A model generated the notes under the pieces. It made no database searches. It was not told the DNA's origin and saw only the letters and a program-made list of their open reading frames with translations. Positions 55,538-63,650 of a DNA stretch of 64,000 nucleotides are shown here, piece after piece (the first letter of the stretch is position 1; each line of letters begins with the position of its first letter). The position numbers and the translations under genes are program-made. Source of the DNA: Collinsella aerofaciens. GTDB lineage: Bacteria; Actinomycetota; Coriobacteriia; Coriobacteriales; Coriobacteriaceae. The stretch lies in contig NZ_JAHONA010000009.1 of assembly GCF_019131995.1 (NCBI RefSeq), positions 1 to 64,000 of the forward strand. The letters run 5' to 3'.

Positions 55538-56464
55538 ATGCCCATTCGCATTCCCGACGCCCTCCCTGCCGCCGCGCAGCTCGAGAGCGAGAACATCTTT
55601 GTCATGACCGAGTACCGCGCGCTGCACCAGGACATCCGCCCGCTGCGCGTGCTCATCCTCAACCTCATGCCCACCAAGATCGCCACCGAGACGCAAATCA
55701 TGCGCAAGCTCTCCAACACGCCGCTGCAGGTGGAGGTGGACCTGCTGCGCACCAAAACGCACGAGGCCACGCACGTGAGTGCCGGCCACCTGGAGACGTT
55801 CTATCGCACGTTCGACGACATCCGCGACATCCACTACGACGGCTTGATCATCACGGGCGCGCCGGTGGAGCAGATGCCGTTCGAGGAGGTCGACTACTGG
55901 CCCGAGCTCTGCCAGATCATGGACTGGTCCACCACGCACGTGCACTCTACGCTGCACATTTGTTGGGGCGCGCAGGCGGGGCTCTACCATCATTACGGTA
56001 TCCAGAAGTACGATCTGCCGGCAAAGGCGAGCGGCGTGTTCGAGCATTATCTGGTGAAGCCGCAAAGCCCGCTGGTTCGCGGCTTTGACGACCGTTTCTA
56101 TGCCGTGCATTCGCGCAACACCGATGTGCGCCGCGAGGACGTGGAGGCCGAGCCGCAGCTTGAAGTCGTGGCCGTGTCCGACGAGGTGGGCCTGTACATC
56201 GTCAAGTCGACCGACAGCCGTCGCTTCTTTGTCTTTGGCCATCCCGAGTACGATACCGACACGCTGCGCCTGGAGTACGAGCGCGACGTGAAGCGCGGGC
56301 TCAACCCCCAGGTGCCGGCGCATTACTTCCCGAACGACGACCCCACCGCCGAGCCGCGCAACGTCTGGCGCAGTCAGGCTCAGCTGTTCTACACCAACTG
56401 GCTCAACTACTACGTCTACCAGACCACGCCCTACGACCTGGCCCGCGCCGGCGAGGAGCACTAG
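55538..56464 (+). CDS. metA: Homoserine O-acyltransferase MetA (predicted acetyl-CoA specific)
   Basis: 308 residues of the MetA family, which acylates homoserine in methionine synthesis. Catalytic Cys142 is in [15 protein letters not shown]; the His and Glu of the triad are in FGHPEYD. Residue 111 is Glu ([14 protein letters not shown]), the residue linked to acetyl-CoA use in Bacillus-type enzymes; E. coli has Gly there and uses succinyl-CoA. Start follows AAGGAGC. I see no SAM riboswitch upstream. Confidence 0.94.
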   Translation: MPIRIPDALPAAAQLESENIFVMTEYRALHQDIRPLRVLILNLMPTKIATETQIMRKLSNTPLQVEVDLLRTKTHEATHVSAGHLETFYRTFDDIRDIHYDGLIITGAPVEQMPFEEVDYWPELCQIMDWSTTHVHSTLHICWGAQAGLYHHYGIQKYDLPAKASGVFEHYLVKPQSPLVRGFDDRFYAVHSRNTDVRREDVEAEPQLEVVAVSDEVGLYIVKSTDSRRFFVFGHPEYDTDTLRLEYERDVKRGLNPQVPAHYFPNDDPTAEPRNVWRSQAQLFYTNWLNYYVYQTTPYDLARAGEEH

Positions 56465-56493
56465 GCTACGGCTGCTGCTGTGCCGGCGGCGTG

Positions 56494-56617
56494 ACGAGCG
56501 TGGATATCCGGACGGACGAGCGTGGATTTTCGGACATTTACAAATCGAGCGTGGATAATCTCCCACTTTTGGCTTGAAACTAGGCTCAAAACGGGAGATT
56601 ATCCACGCTCATTTTTT
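56494..56617. repeat. GAGCGTGGATAATCTCCC element, copy 2
   Basis: GACGAGCGTGGATATCCGGA and ACGAGCGTGGATTTTCGGAC units precede an 18-bp perfect inverted repeat (56547-56564 with 56593-56610), followed by a T run (56612-56617). It also works as a terminator shape for metA. It is in the same orientation as copy 3 at 57898, and the two flank the AbiEi-like gene. Confidence 0.9.
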
Positions 56618-56907
56618 AGGCATGTAGATGCCGATGGCTCGGCTAAGCGACGGTGCGTGCAGAGGCAAAGTCGCATTTGGCGTAGTCTTGAATCTCGACG
56701 GGTTTTTCTTTCTGATAATCCGATGGACCAAGGCCTCAAAATGTGGAGACAGGGACCTCTCGACAACCGCCCTACCTGCAGATATAAGCCATCAGCCTAA
56801 AACGTCCAAAACCGTCAAGCATTTGGTCAGCGCCTGGACGGTATTTGGTCAGACTTCGCATGAAACCGTCTGGTACGTTTGCGCCGTTCCAAGATTTGGG
56901 AGGCGAC

Positions 56908-57870
56908 ATGGGAAACATGACGGCGAATCAAAGGCTTGCAAGTCACATTAAAGCATGCGAACAGCAGATGAGCTGCGTGTACGCGCGCACGGCGGCGGAG
57001 GCAAAGCAGATTCAGCGGCGGGCGGAGGCGGGAAGTCTCGAAGCGGTCATGCCGGGGCTGTATGCGCGTCCGGAATACTGGTCCGAGCTCAAGTTTCGGC
57101 AGCGTTATCTGCATCGGGTGCGGGCGCTTGCGCAAAAGCACCCCGACTGGACATTTTGCTCCTATACGGCGGCTGTTATCTATGGCCTTTCGGTTTCGCA
57201 TGCCAATTTGACGCACATCCATATCGCCGCGATGCTGGCCCAATCGACGACGCCGGGCTCTCAGGTCATTCGTCATCGCTATGCTCGTCAAACACGTGCC
57301 ACCCAGATGGATATCGCCGTAACCGATATCGATCAAACGATTACGGATTGCTTGGTCGATGCATCGTTTGTCGAGGGACTGATCATCGCGGATTCGGCGC
57401 TCCATGAGCAACTTTTGTCGAAGGAGCATCTCGTTGAGACTGTCGACAAGCTTGGCCTGAATCGTCGCGGTGTTGTGACGGCGCGCAGGGTTGCACGATG
57501 TGCCGATGGGCTGTCGGAAAGCGGCGGCGAGTCCAAGGCGCGTGCCCTGATGATCGAGCGCGGCTGGCAGACGCCGGAGTTGCAAGTTGAGCTGTTCGAC
57601 CCGGTTGAGCCGGGACGACCGTATCGCGTCGACTACTTGTGGCGCGTGGGCGACCGGCTGATTATCGGGGAGTTCGACGGATTTGTTAAAAGCGAGAAGG
57701 CGGCGGAGGAGGGCAAGCTCGCGAAGACGCAGTTCGATGAGCGCCAGCGCGAGTCGAGGCTTTCGCTGCTTGATAACTGCAAGATCGTGCGCTTGTGCTG
57801 GGATGATCTAAGGGATCCGACAAAGTTCGATCGCAAGCTCAAGGTCGCCGGCGTGCCGCGTGCGTGCTGA
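56908..57870 (+). CDS. AbiEi-like protein with PD-(D/E)XK-like C terminus
   Basis: 320 residues. The N-terminal half resembles the wHTH/AbiEi antitoxin region (AEAGSLEAVMPGLYARPEYW; TFCSYTAAVIYGLSV). The C-terminal half has a DUF559/Vsr-like nuclease pattern: GGESKARALMIERG (Glu), YRVDYLWRVGDRLIIGEFDGFVK (Asp, Glu, Lys). Similar proteins are common in Actinobacteria and of unproven function; a defence or toxin-antitoxin role is inferred. ATG 56908 follows GGGAGGC. It is flanked by direct copies of an intergenic repeat. Confidence 0.7.
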   Translation: MGNMTANQRLASHIKACEQQMSCVYARTAAEAKQIQRRAEAGSLEAVMPGLYARPEYWSELKFRQRYLHRVRALAQKHPDWTFCSYTAAVIYGLSVSHANLTHIHIAAMLAQSTTPGSQVIRHRYARQTRATQMDIAVTDIDQTITDCLVDASFVEGLIIADSALHEQLLSKEHLVETVDKLGLNRRGVVTARRVARCADGLSESGGESKARALMIERGWQTPELQVELFDPVEPGRPYRVDYLWRVGDRLIIGEFDGFVKSEKAAEEGKLAKTQFDERQRESRLSLLDNCKIVRLCWDDLRDPTKFDRKLKVAGVPRAC

Positions 57871-57895
57871 GGCAGTTGCAGAGCGTTTGGCTGCA

Positions 57896-58011
57896 CAAGC
57901 GTGGAAAATCGGACGGACGAGCGTGGATTTTCGGACGCTTGTTGAATGAGCGTGGATAATCTCCCGTTTTTAGCTCGTAGGGGGTCAAAGTGGGAGATTT
58001 TCCACGCTCAT
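57896..58011. repeat. GAGCGTGGATAATCTCCC element, copy 3
   Basis: AAGCGTGGAAAATCGGACGG and ACGAGCGTGGATTTTCGGAC units precede a 20-bp inverted repeat with one mismatch (57946-57965 with 57992-58011). Confidence 0.9.
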
Positions 58012-58035
58012 CTTGCGGGTGCGATACAGCGGCGG

Positions 58036-58632
58036 CTAGGCGCTGACGATGTTGGGCAGCGGCAGATCGTGGGCGTCAGTGGGAACGTGGTCGACGCGCT
58101 GTTCGTCAAAGGCGATGCCGACGATTTGGCATTCAGGTGCAACTGTGGGCAGGTAGCGGTCGTAGCAGCCTCCGCCGTAGCCCAGGCGCGCGTCGGTGCG
58201 GCCGAAAGCCACGAGTGGCACGACAACCATGTCGAGCTCGGCGGCGGGCACGATGGGGAAGCGGACGCTGTCGACGTCCGTGGCTGCGAAGGCCCGCGTA
58301 GGGTGGGCGATAAACGGGGCCTCGGACGCATTGCAAGCAGAGACTGCCCGCATGCACATGCGCTGGTCACAAGCCATGGCGTCTGTTGCCGAGAGCATGC
58401 ACGGATAGGCCACGCGCCAGCCACGCGCGACGGCCGCGGCGGCAAACGCGGCTGGGTCGACCTCGGAACCCATGGCGGCATAGACGGCAACGGTGCGCGA
58501 CACCGCGGCATCCAAGCGATCCGACAGCTCAACCAGCCGCGCACAGATAACGGCAGACTTTGCCGCCCGCACATCCAAATCAAGAGCATCGCGCCGAGCA
58601 ATCACCGCCCGTCGCAACTCAGCCTTGTCCAT
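58036..58632 (-). CDS. 5-formyltetrahydrofolate cyclo-ligase
   Basis: 198 residues. It converts 5-formyl-THF to 5,10-methenyl-THF with ATP. It has the N-terminal KAELRRAVIARR motif and the C-terminal signature LGYGGGCYDRYL with PLVAFGRTDARLG. ATG 58632 follows GAGAGGG; a TTG 27 bases upstream is less likely. The 45-bp intergenic element lies immediately upstream of its ribosome binding site. Confidence 0.93.
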   Translation of the reverse strand: MDKAELRRAVIARRDALDLDVRAAKSAVICARLVELSDRLDAAVSRTVAVYAAMGSEVDPAAFAAAAVARGWRVAYPCMLSATDAMACDQRMCMRAVSACNASEAPFIAHPTRAFAATDVDSVRFPIVPAAELDMVVVPLVAFGRTDARLGYGGGCYDRYLPTVAPECQIVGIAFDEQRVDHVPTDAHDLPLPNIVSA

Positions 58633-58649
58633 CCCGGCCCTCTCTCCCA

Positions 58650-58695
58650 AACCTACCAAAAAGGGACAGGTTTATTTTGGCAGGTTTTATCTGGG
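58650..58695 (-). repeat. 45-bp CCCAGATAAAACCTACC element, copy 3
   Basis: On the minus strand it reads CCCAGATAAAACCTGCCAAA...ACCTGTCCCTTTTTGGTAGGT and ends next to the cyclo-ligase ribosome binding site, the same arrangement as copy 1 and the HAD gene. Confidence 0.85.
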
Positions 58696-58753
58696 CAAAC
58701 GTCGAAGCCGCCACAAAGGCGCCCTGTGTGGCGGCTTCGACTCGACGTTGGCT

Positions 58754-59083
58754 TCACAGCGCCGCAGCGATCGCTTCAGTCACAAACTTATTGAGTGACT
58801 CACCCTTCTTTGCCGCTGCCAGCGCTGCTTGCTTGTGGAGCTCAGAGCCCGTTCTTACGTTGAACGAGCCCTTAAAAGCCCGCTCGGGTTCCTTGCCCTT
58901 TTCGGCACAAAACTCAAGGTAATCGTCGACGGCGTCGTGGAAGCATCGCTCCACTTCTTCAACCGTGGAGCCTTCAAATACAATTGCGTCCCTAATGCCG
59001 GCGACCATACCTGTCAGCACGTGCTGTTCGGCATCGAACTCGACCGGGGCGAAATAACCCTTGTAAGCCAAAACGTTACTCAT
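58754..59083 (-). CDS. hicB: HicB-family antitoxin
   Basis: 109 residues: N-terminal degenerate RNase-H-like HicB domain (YKGYFAPVEFDAEQHVLTG; GSTVEEVERCFHDAVDDYLEFC) and a C-terminal ribbon-helix-helix-type DNA-binding segment (GSFNVRTGSELHKQAALAA; SLNKFVTEAIAAAL). It should neutralise the adjacent HicA and repress the operon. ATG 59083 follows GGAGG and overlaps the end of hicA by eight bases. Confidence 0.92.
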   Translation of the reverse strand: MSNVLAYKGYFAPVEFDAEQHVLTGMVAGIRDAIVFEGSTVEEVERCFHDAVDDYLEFCAEKGKEPERAFKGSFNVRTGSELHKQAALAAAKKGESLNKFVTEAIAAAL

Positions 59084-59339
59084 GGCTGCCTCCGACATCT
59101 TGTAGAAATCGAACGATGTTTCGGATGGTTCCCGCCGTCAATTCGTCAGATGGATGGGGTGCGTGCATCACGAACATTCTGCCGTCCGATGGCCTGTAGA
59201 AGCGAATGCGCGATCCGGATGTCCTGCCTTTGTTGTCCATTTCAAAGCCATATGAAGCCATAACTTTAAGAAAGTCAGCAAATCTATACGTTGAAGGACA
59301 GCTAAGCAGCTGGGCGATGAGTTTGTCGATCCGAGCCAT
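59076..59339 (-). CDS. hicA: HicA-family mRNA interferase toxin
   Basis: 87 residues, dsRBD-like HicA fold: F..FLKVMASYGFEMD, then GSRIRFYRP and the catalytic-type His in FVMHAPHPSDEL, then IRNIVRFLQDVG. It cleaves mRNA when free of HicB. It is first in the operon, as is usual. The promoter and a palindromic operator are clear upstream. Confidence 0.92.
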   Translation of the reverse strand: MARIDKLIAQLLSCPSTYRFADFLKVMASYGFEMDNKGRTSGSRIRFYRPSDGRMFVMHAPHPSDELTAGTIRNIVRFLQDVGGSHE

Positions 59340-59354
59340 CCTGCCTCACATCCC

Positions 59355-59391
59355 GCAACTATATTATAGTTGCAATTTAATCCCGAAGCAA
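59355..59391 (-). promoter_or_regulatory. hicAB promoter with overlapping palindromic operator
   Basis: On the minus strand TTGCTT (59386-59391) and TATAAT (59363-59368) are separated by exactly 17 bp. GCAACTATATTATAGTTGC (59355-59373) is a 9-bp perfect inverted repeat with a single central base, covering the -10 element. It is a natural binding site for the HicB DNA-binding domain. Confidence 0.8.
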
Positions 59392-59437
59392 TCACCCATA
59401 CTATAGAACACATGTACGTATAGAACAAGTGTTCGAA

Positions 59438-59475
59438 CCGCCACAAAGGTGCCTGTCCCCTTTGTGGTGGTTTTG
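59438..59475. repeat. CCACAAAGGTGCCTGTCCCC palindrome, copy 2
   Basis: AACCGCCACAAAGGTGCCTG then TCCCCTTTGTGGTGGTTTT, nearly identical to 39247-39286. It follows the stop of the M16 peptidase gene, read on the minus strand. Confidence 0.75.
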
Positions 59476-59485
59476 CTTGCTGTGG

Positions 59486-62400
59486 CTAGCCCAGCAGGTC
59501 GATGACGTTAAAGCCGGCGTTGCTCTTGGCGATGACGTCTCGGCCGCCAAAGACACAGGTGGGTGAGACGGCTGCGATGCGCGTCACGTCGGCGCCGAGC
59601 GAGCGCAGCTCACCGGGCGTGGCGGCGAGCATCTGGGCGCGACGCTCCTCGCGCGCATGCGGATCGAGCCCGGCCAGGTAGGTCGTGTTGCGGCGCTTGG
59701 TGAGTGCGTACGGCTTCACCGGCGCGTCCATGCCGCTCACACAGCTCACGATAAAGCCCTCAAAGGCGGCCTCGTCGGGCTCAAAGCTGCTAAGCCATGC
59801 ACCCGCGCGCTCCACGCGCTCAATCGAGGGGTCGATTGCCGGGTCGCGGTAGGTGTAGAACGCCGCCTGACGCTCGCCGGCTGCGCGGAATCCGCAGCCG
59901 TACGCGCCGCCCTTCACGCGGATCTCGTTCCACAGGTAGTCGTAGGAGAGTGCGTTGGCGGCAACCGCCCAGGCGCCCGTCACGTCAATGCCCAGGCGAC
60001 GCGGGTCGCACGCGCTTGCCGCAAAGCAGATGTCGCTGGGGATGACAAAAGCCTCGTGGCGGTCGCGCGGCGTTGGCACCACGAGCGCGTCGCGGCCGGC
60101 ATCGGTGCCGTCGCCAGCGCCCAGCCCCAGGTTACCCGCGGCGGCCCAGTATGCGTTAAAGTCCTCATCGCTGCCGGTAAAGCTTGCCAGGCAGCCGTCG
60201 GCCACAAAGATGCGCTCCGCCAGCTCGGCAAGCTTGGCACGCAGGTCGTCCAGTCGCTCGTCAAAGTGCTCGAGCAGATCGCGCAGGAACAGGTAGAAAT
60301 CCACGCCCGAAAGCTGTTCGCGCACCACGGCCGAAGGCGAGCTGTAGCTCATCGCGCGGCCGAGCGCCGCCGAGTGGCCGTTGTTGATAAAGCCCTGCTC
60401 AAGCCCAATGCGAATCTGCGTGAGCACATCGCGCACGCGGTCGGCGTCGGCATCGAGCAAAAGCGTGCTCGACCACACCTCGCGCGGCAGGCTCGCCAGC
60501 GCATCGATCTTTTCGGACAGGGCGCCGGCGCTCACCAGCAGGTAGGGGCGCACGCCGTCCACGTCGGGCTGCGTCATGACCTCGGTTGTAAAGCTCAAAA
60601 AGCCCAGCTTGCCGGCGAGTAGGTTGTCGAGTTCCTCGGCCGAATGCTCGCGCGTGGGCAGCTGCTTGAGCAGGCGGCAGAGCAGCGTCACATAGGGCAG
60701 GTCTTCAAACGCGACGCAGCTCAGGTCGAAATACTGCATGGCGTAGGCCAGACGGTTGGTGGGGATGCCGTGGCGCAGGCAGGGGATGGGCGCGGTCGTG
60801 TCCACGACCAGCGGCGGCTCGGGGCGCGCCTCGCCAATGTCGGACACGCGCAGGCGCGGCAGCGTGGCCTTGGCCTCGGGCGTGTCTTCGGCCTCCTGCG
60901 CGGCACGCAGCGCGGCCGTGCGCTCGACCACGTCGGCCAGCTCGGCATCGGTCATGGCGTCGCGCTTGGCTGCCAGCTCGGCGGCCTCGGCGCTCTCCGA
61001 ACCCTCGGCGGCGTCCACCGGCACCAGCTCGACCAGTGCCATGTGGTCGTTCTCCAGCACCAGCTCGCGCAGCAGATCCTCAAAGTAGCTGCCGTCCAGC
61101 TCGCCGCGCAGCTCCTCGTACACCGGGCCATACTTGAGCGCCAGTGTCGCGGCGTCGTCATCGTAGAGCCACGTGCTCAGCGCGTCGCACGCAATGGCCA
61201 CGCCGTCGGCGATGCCATAGTCGCGCTGGCGCAGGTCGTACTCGTTGCTGCTGATGATGGCTTCCAGGCGCTCGCGCGGAACGCCATGTTCGCATAAGTC
61301 GCGGCAGGCGTCCTGGAACACGCGGCGCAGCTCGCGCGCCACGCCGGGCTGCGCGTTTTGCAGCATGATGAGCTCGTAGGGCTGCAGGCTCTCGGCCGCC
61401 GTGTAGCTCACCACGTTGCCGCCCAGGCCGGCGGACAGAATGGCCTTCTTAACCGGCGCTTCGTTGGAGCCCAGCAGTGCTTCAAACAGGATATCCGCCG
61501 CGATCGTGCGCTTGCGGTCGAGCGCACTGCCCAGCACCAGGCCCAGGCCAACCAGGGCGTTTTCGGGCGTGGTGGCCATCTCGACGCGCTTATAATCGCA
61601 GGTCACAGGCTCCTGCACGTCCAGCGGATTGGGCGCCAGCGCGGACGGGTCCTCGCCGGCGGCAACGGTAGCATCCATGCGGCGGCTCGCGGCACTCGGC
61701 CGCGACAGATAGCGCTCGTCCAAAAAGGCCAGCGCGCGGTCCACGTCCAGGTCGCCGTAGAGCGTTATATAAGAGTTGGAAGGATTGTAGTGGCGCGCGT
61801 GCGTGTCCAGGAACTGCTCGTAGGTGAGCGCGGGAATCGCGCGCGGGTCGCCGCCACTCTCGTGCGCATAGGCGGTGTCGGGATAGAGTGCGGCGTTGAC
61901 GGCGTCGTCCAGCACGCTCATGGGATCGGACAGCGCGCCCTTCATCTCGTTGAACACCACGCCGTTATAACGCAGCGTGCCCTCGCGCAGGCTCGCGGAG
62001 CCGCCGTCGCCCTCGCCCTCGGCGCCCTCCGGCAGGTCCAGCTCGTAGTGCCAGCCCTCCTGCTCAAAAATGGTGGGCTTAGTGTAGATGGCCGGGTTGA
62101 ACACCGCGTCCAGGTACACGTCCATCAGGTTGTACAGATCCTGCTCGTTGGTGGTGGCAACGGGGTAGATGGTCTTGTCGGGGTAGGTCATGGCGTTGAG
62201 GAACGTCTGCATGGAGCTCTTGATCAGGTCGACAAACGGCTCCTTGACGGGGAACTTAGCCGATCCGCACAGCACCGAGTGCTCAAGAATATGGAACACG
62301 CCGGTGGAATCGGCCGGCGGCGTCTTAAAGCCAATGGCAAAGGCCTTGTTTTCGTCGTCGCACGCCAGGTACAGCAGGCGAGCGCCCGAGGCAGTGTGGC

Positions 62401-62530
62401 GCAGCACGTAGGCGTCCGAGTCGAGCTCGGGCACGGTCTCGCAGCGCTCGACGGCAAAGCCGTGGCAGGTGGTGCCGGGCACCAGCAGCGCGGCGGCGGT
62501 GGCGCGCGGGTCGGTTGAGGTGGTGGGCAT
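59486..62530 (-). CDS. M16C-type zinc metallopeptidase (presequence-protease-like)
   Basis: 1014 residues, a full single-chain M16C peptidase: the inverted zinc motif is FHILEH (His80, Glu83, His84), with the distal Glu expected near YNLMDVYLDAVFNP. Four M16 domains are linked by an acidic Ala/Glu-rich hinge near 490-540. Such proteins degrade peptides of up to about 65 residues inside a closed chamber. There is no signal peptide, so it is cytoplasmic. ATG 62530 follows AAAGGAG; upstream in-frame starts lack a site. Confidence 0.92.
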   Translation of the reverse strand: MPTTSTDPRATAAALLVPGTTCHGFAVERCETVPELDSDAYVLRHTASGARLLYLACDDENKAFAIGFKTPPADSTGVFHILEHSVLCGSAKFPVKEPFVDLIKSSMQTFLNAMTYPDKTIYPVATTNEQDLYNLMDVYLDAVFNPAIYTKPTIFEQEGWHYELDLPEGAEGEGDGGSASLREGTLRYNGVVFNEMKGALSDPMSVLDDAVNAALYPDTAYAHESGGDPRAIPALTYEQFLDTHARHYNPSNSYITLYGDLDVDRALAFLDERYLSRPSAASRRMDATVAAGEDPSALAPNPLDVQEPVTCDYKRVEMATTPENALVGLGLVLGSALDRKRTIAADILFEALLGSNEAPVKKAILSAGLGGNVVSYTAAESLQPYELIMLQNAQPGVARELRRVFQDACRDLCEHGVPRERLEAIISSNEYDLRQRDYGIADGVAIACDALSTWLYDDDAATLALKYGPVYEELRGELDGSYFEDLLRELVLENDHMALVELVPVDAAEGSESAEAAELAAKRDAMTDAELADVVERTAALRAAQEAEDTPEAKATLPRLRVSDIGEARPEPPLVVDTTAPIPCLRHGIPTNRLAYAMQYFDLSCVAFEDLPYVTLLCRLLKQLPTREHSAEELDNLLAGKLGFLSFTTEVMTQPDVDGVRPYLLVSAGALSEKIDALASLPREVWSSTLLLDADADRVRDVLTQIRIGLEQGFINNGHSAALGRAMSYSSPSAVVREQLSGVDFYLFLRDLLEHFDERLDDLRAKLAELAERIFVADGCLASFTGSDEDFNAYWAAAGNLGLGAGDGTDAGRDALVVPTPRDRHEAFVIPSDICFAASACDPRRLGIDVTGAWAVAANALSYDYLWNEIRVKGGAYGCGFRAAGERQAAFYTYRDPAIDPSIERVERAGAWLSSFEPDEAAFEGFIVSCVSGMDAPVKPYALTKRRNTTYLAGLDPHAREERRAQMLAATPGELRSLGADVTRIAAVSPTCVFGGRDVIAKSNAGFNVIDLLG

Positions 62531-62810
62531 GTGCAGTCTCCTTTGACGCCCCAGTGGGGGCGAATCGAGTCGAATCTCCGAGAGTATACCCATATGGGGC
62601 CGCGGCTCTGCAGCGAACTGAAGACGATGTGGGTGGACTAGCCTAGCTAGGTTGATAACGAATACCGCGGGTAGCCGCTGCACCCCGCTAAAGTGAAATA
62701 ACACCCCGTTTACCGAATCATTTAGGAAATATATGGACTCCTAAAAAATTCTAATACAATATAAGTCATCTATCTATAAACTGCTGATTCCTTGCAAAGG
62801 TATGGTTGAT

Positions 62811-63515
62811 ATGGTTGAAGCAAATAGCGTTGTCCCCCTGTACAAACAGATTGTCCGTGCGCTTACTGATTCGATCGCCAACGACACGTACCGCCCGGGA
62901 GATAAGCTCCCGACCGAGGCGGAGCTCATCGCGCAATTTGGCGTGAGCCGAATAACGGTTCGCTCCGCAATTAAAGAAATGGAAGATGCTGGGCTTGTTG
63001 AGAGGGCCCGCGGCAAGGGCACATTCGTTTCGTCGGACACACAGATGTATGCCGCGGACGACCGTGAGAGCTTTACCCATTCGTGCCAGCTTGCGGGAAA
63101 ACAGGCGTCTACCAGGGTTCTCGCAATGGGCTGGGACTTCCCAAGCCTGCGAGACGCGAAGTTCCTGGGCGTAGACGATACCCAAAAGGTATTGCGTAGT
63201 CGTCGTCTGCGCCTTGTGGATGACAAGCCCACGATGCTGGAAACCAATAGCTATTCCGCTGTGCTTTCTTTTTTGGAGCATGAATCCCTCGAGGATTCGC
63301 TGATGGCGGTACTCGATCGCCAGGGGATCAAGATGGGCCCCAACACGCGTACGCTTGAGGTCTGCTATGCGAGCGAGCTCGAGGCGGCATACCTTAACGT
63401 GGAGCTGGACTCTCCGCTGCTTCTGTTTGTCGATAGACGTTATGCTCCAAGCGGCGAGCCGCTTTTCATCTCCCGTCAGGTGTACTGCACCGAGCGACTG
63501 AAGTTCTATTTGTAA
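62811..63515 (+). CDS. GntR/HutC-family regulator of a mannose-family PTS
   Basis: About 234 residues: winged helix (LPTEAELIAQFGVSRITVRSAIKEM; ERARGKGTFVS) and UTRA domain. ATG 62811 has AAAGG ten bases upstream; ATG 62802 nearly touches that site and is less likely. It precedes a mannose-type EIIA gene in the same direction and probably regulates it. An ACAATATA word occurs upstream of both genes (62756 and 63617). Confidence 0.88.
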   Translation: MVEANSVVPLYKQIVRALTDSIANDTYRPGDKLPTEAELIAQFGVSRITVRSAIKEMEDAGLVERARGKGTFVSSDTQMYAADDRESFTHSCQLAGKQASTRVLAMGWDFPSLRDAKFLGVDDTQKVLRSRRLRLVDDKPTMLETNSYSAVLSFLEHESLEDSLMAVLDRQGIKMGPNTRTLEVCYASELEAAYLNVELDSPLLLFVDRRYAPSGEPLFISRQVYCTERLKFYL

Positions 63516-63650
63516 ATTAGAGATAGATTGGTCAATTTACCGACCAATTGCTACCGTTCGCGGATTTGGAAAATAGACACACCGCGTAGGGTAGATTGCT
63601 AATATACTTTGTTATGACAATATAGTACGTCTTATTGATATTGGAGAACT

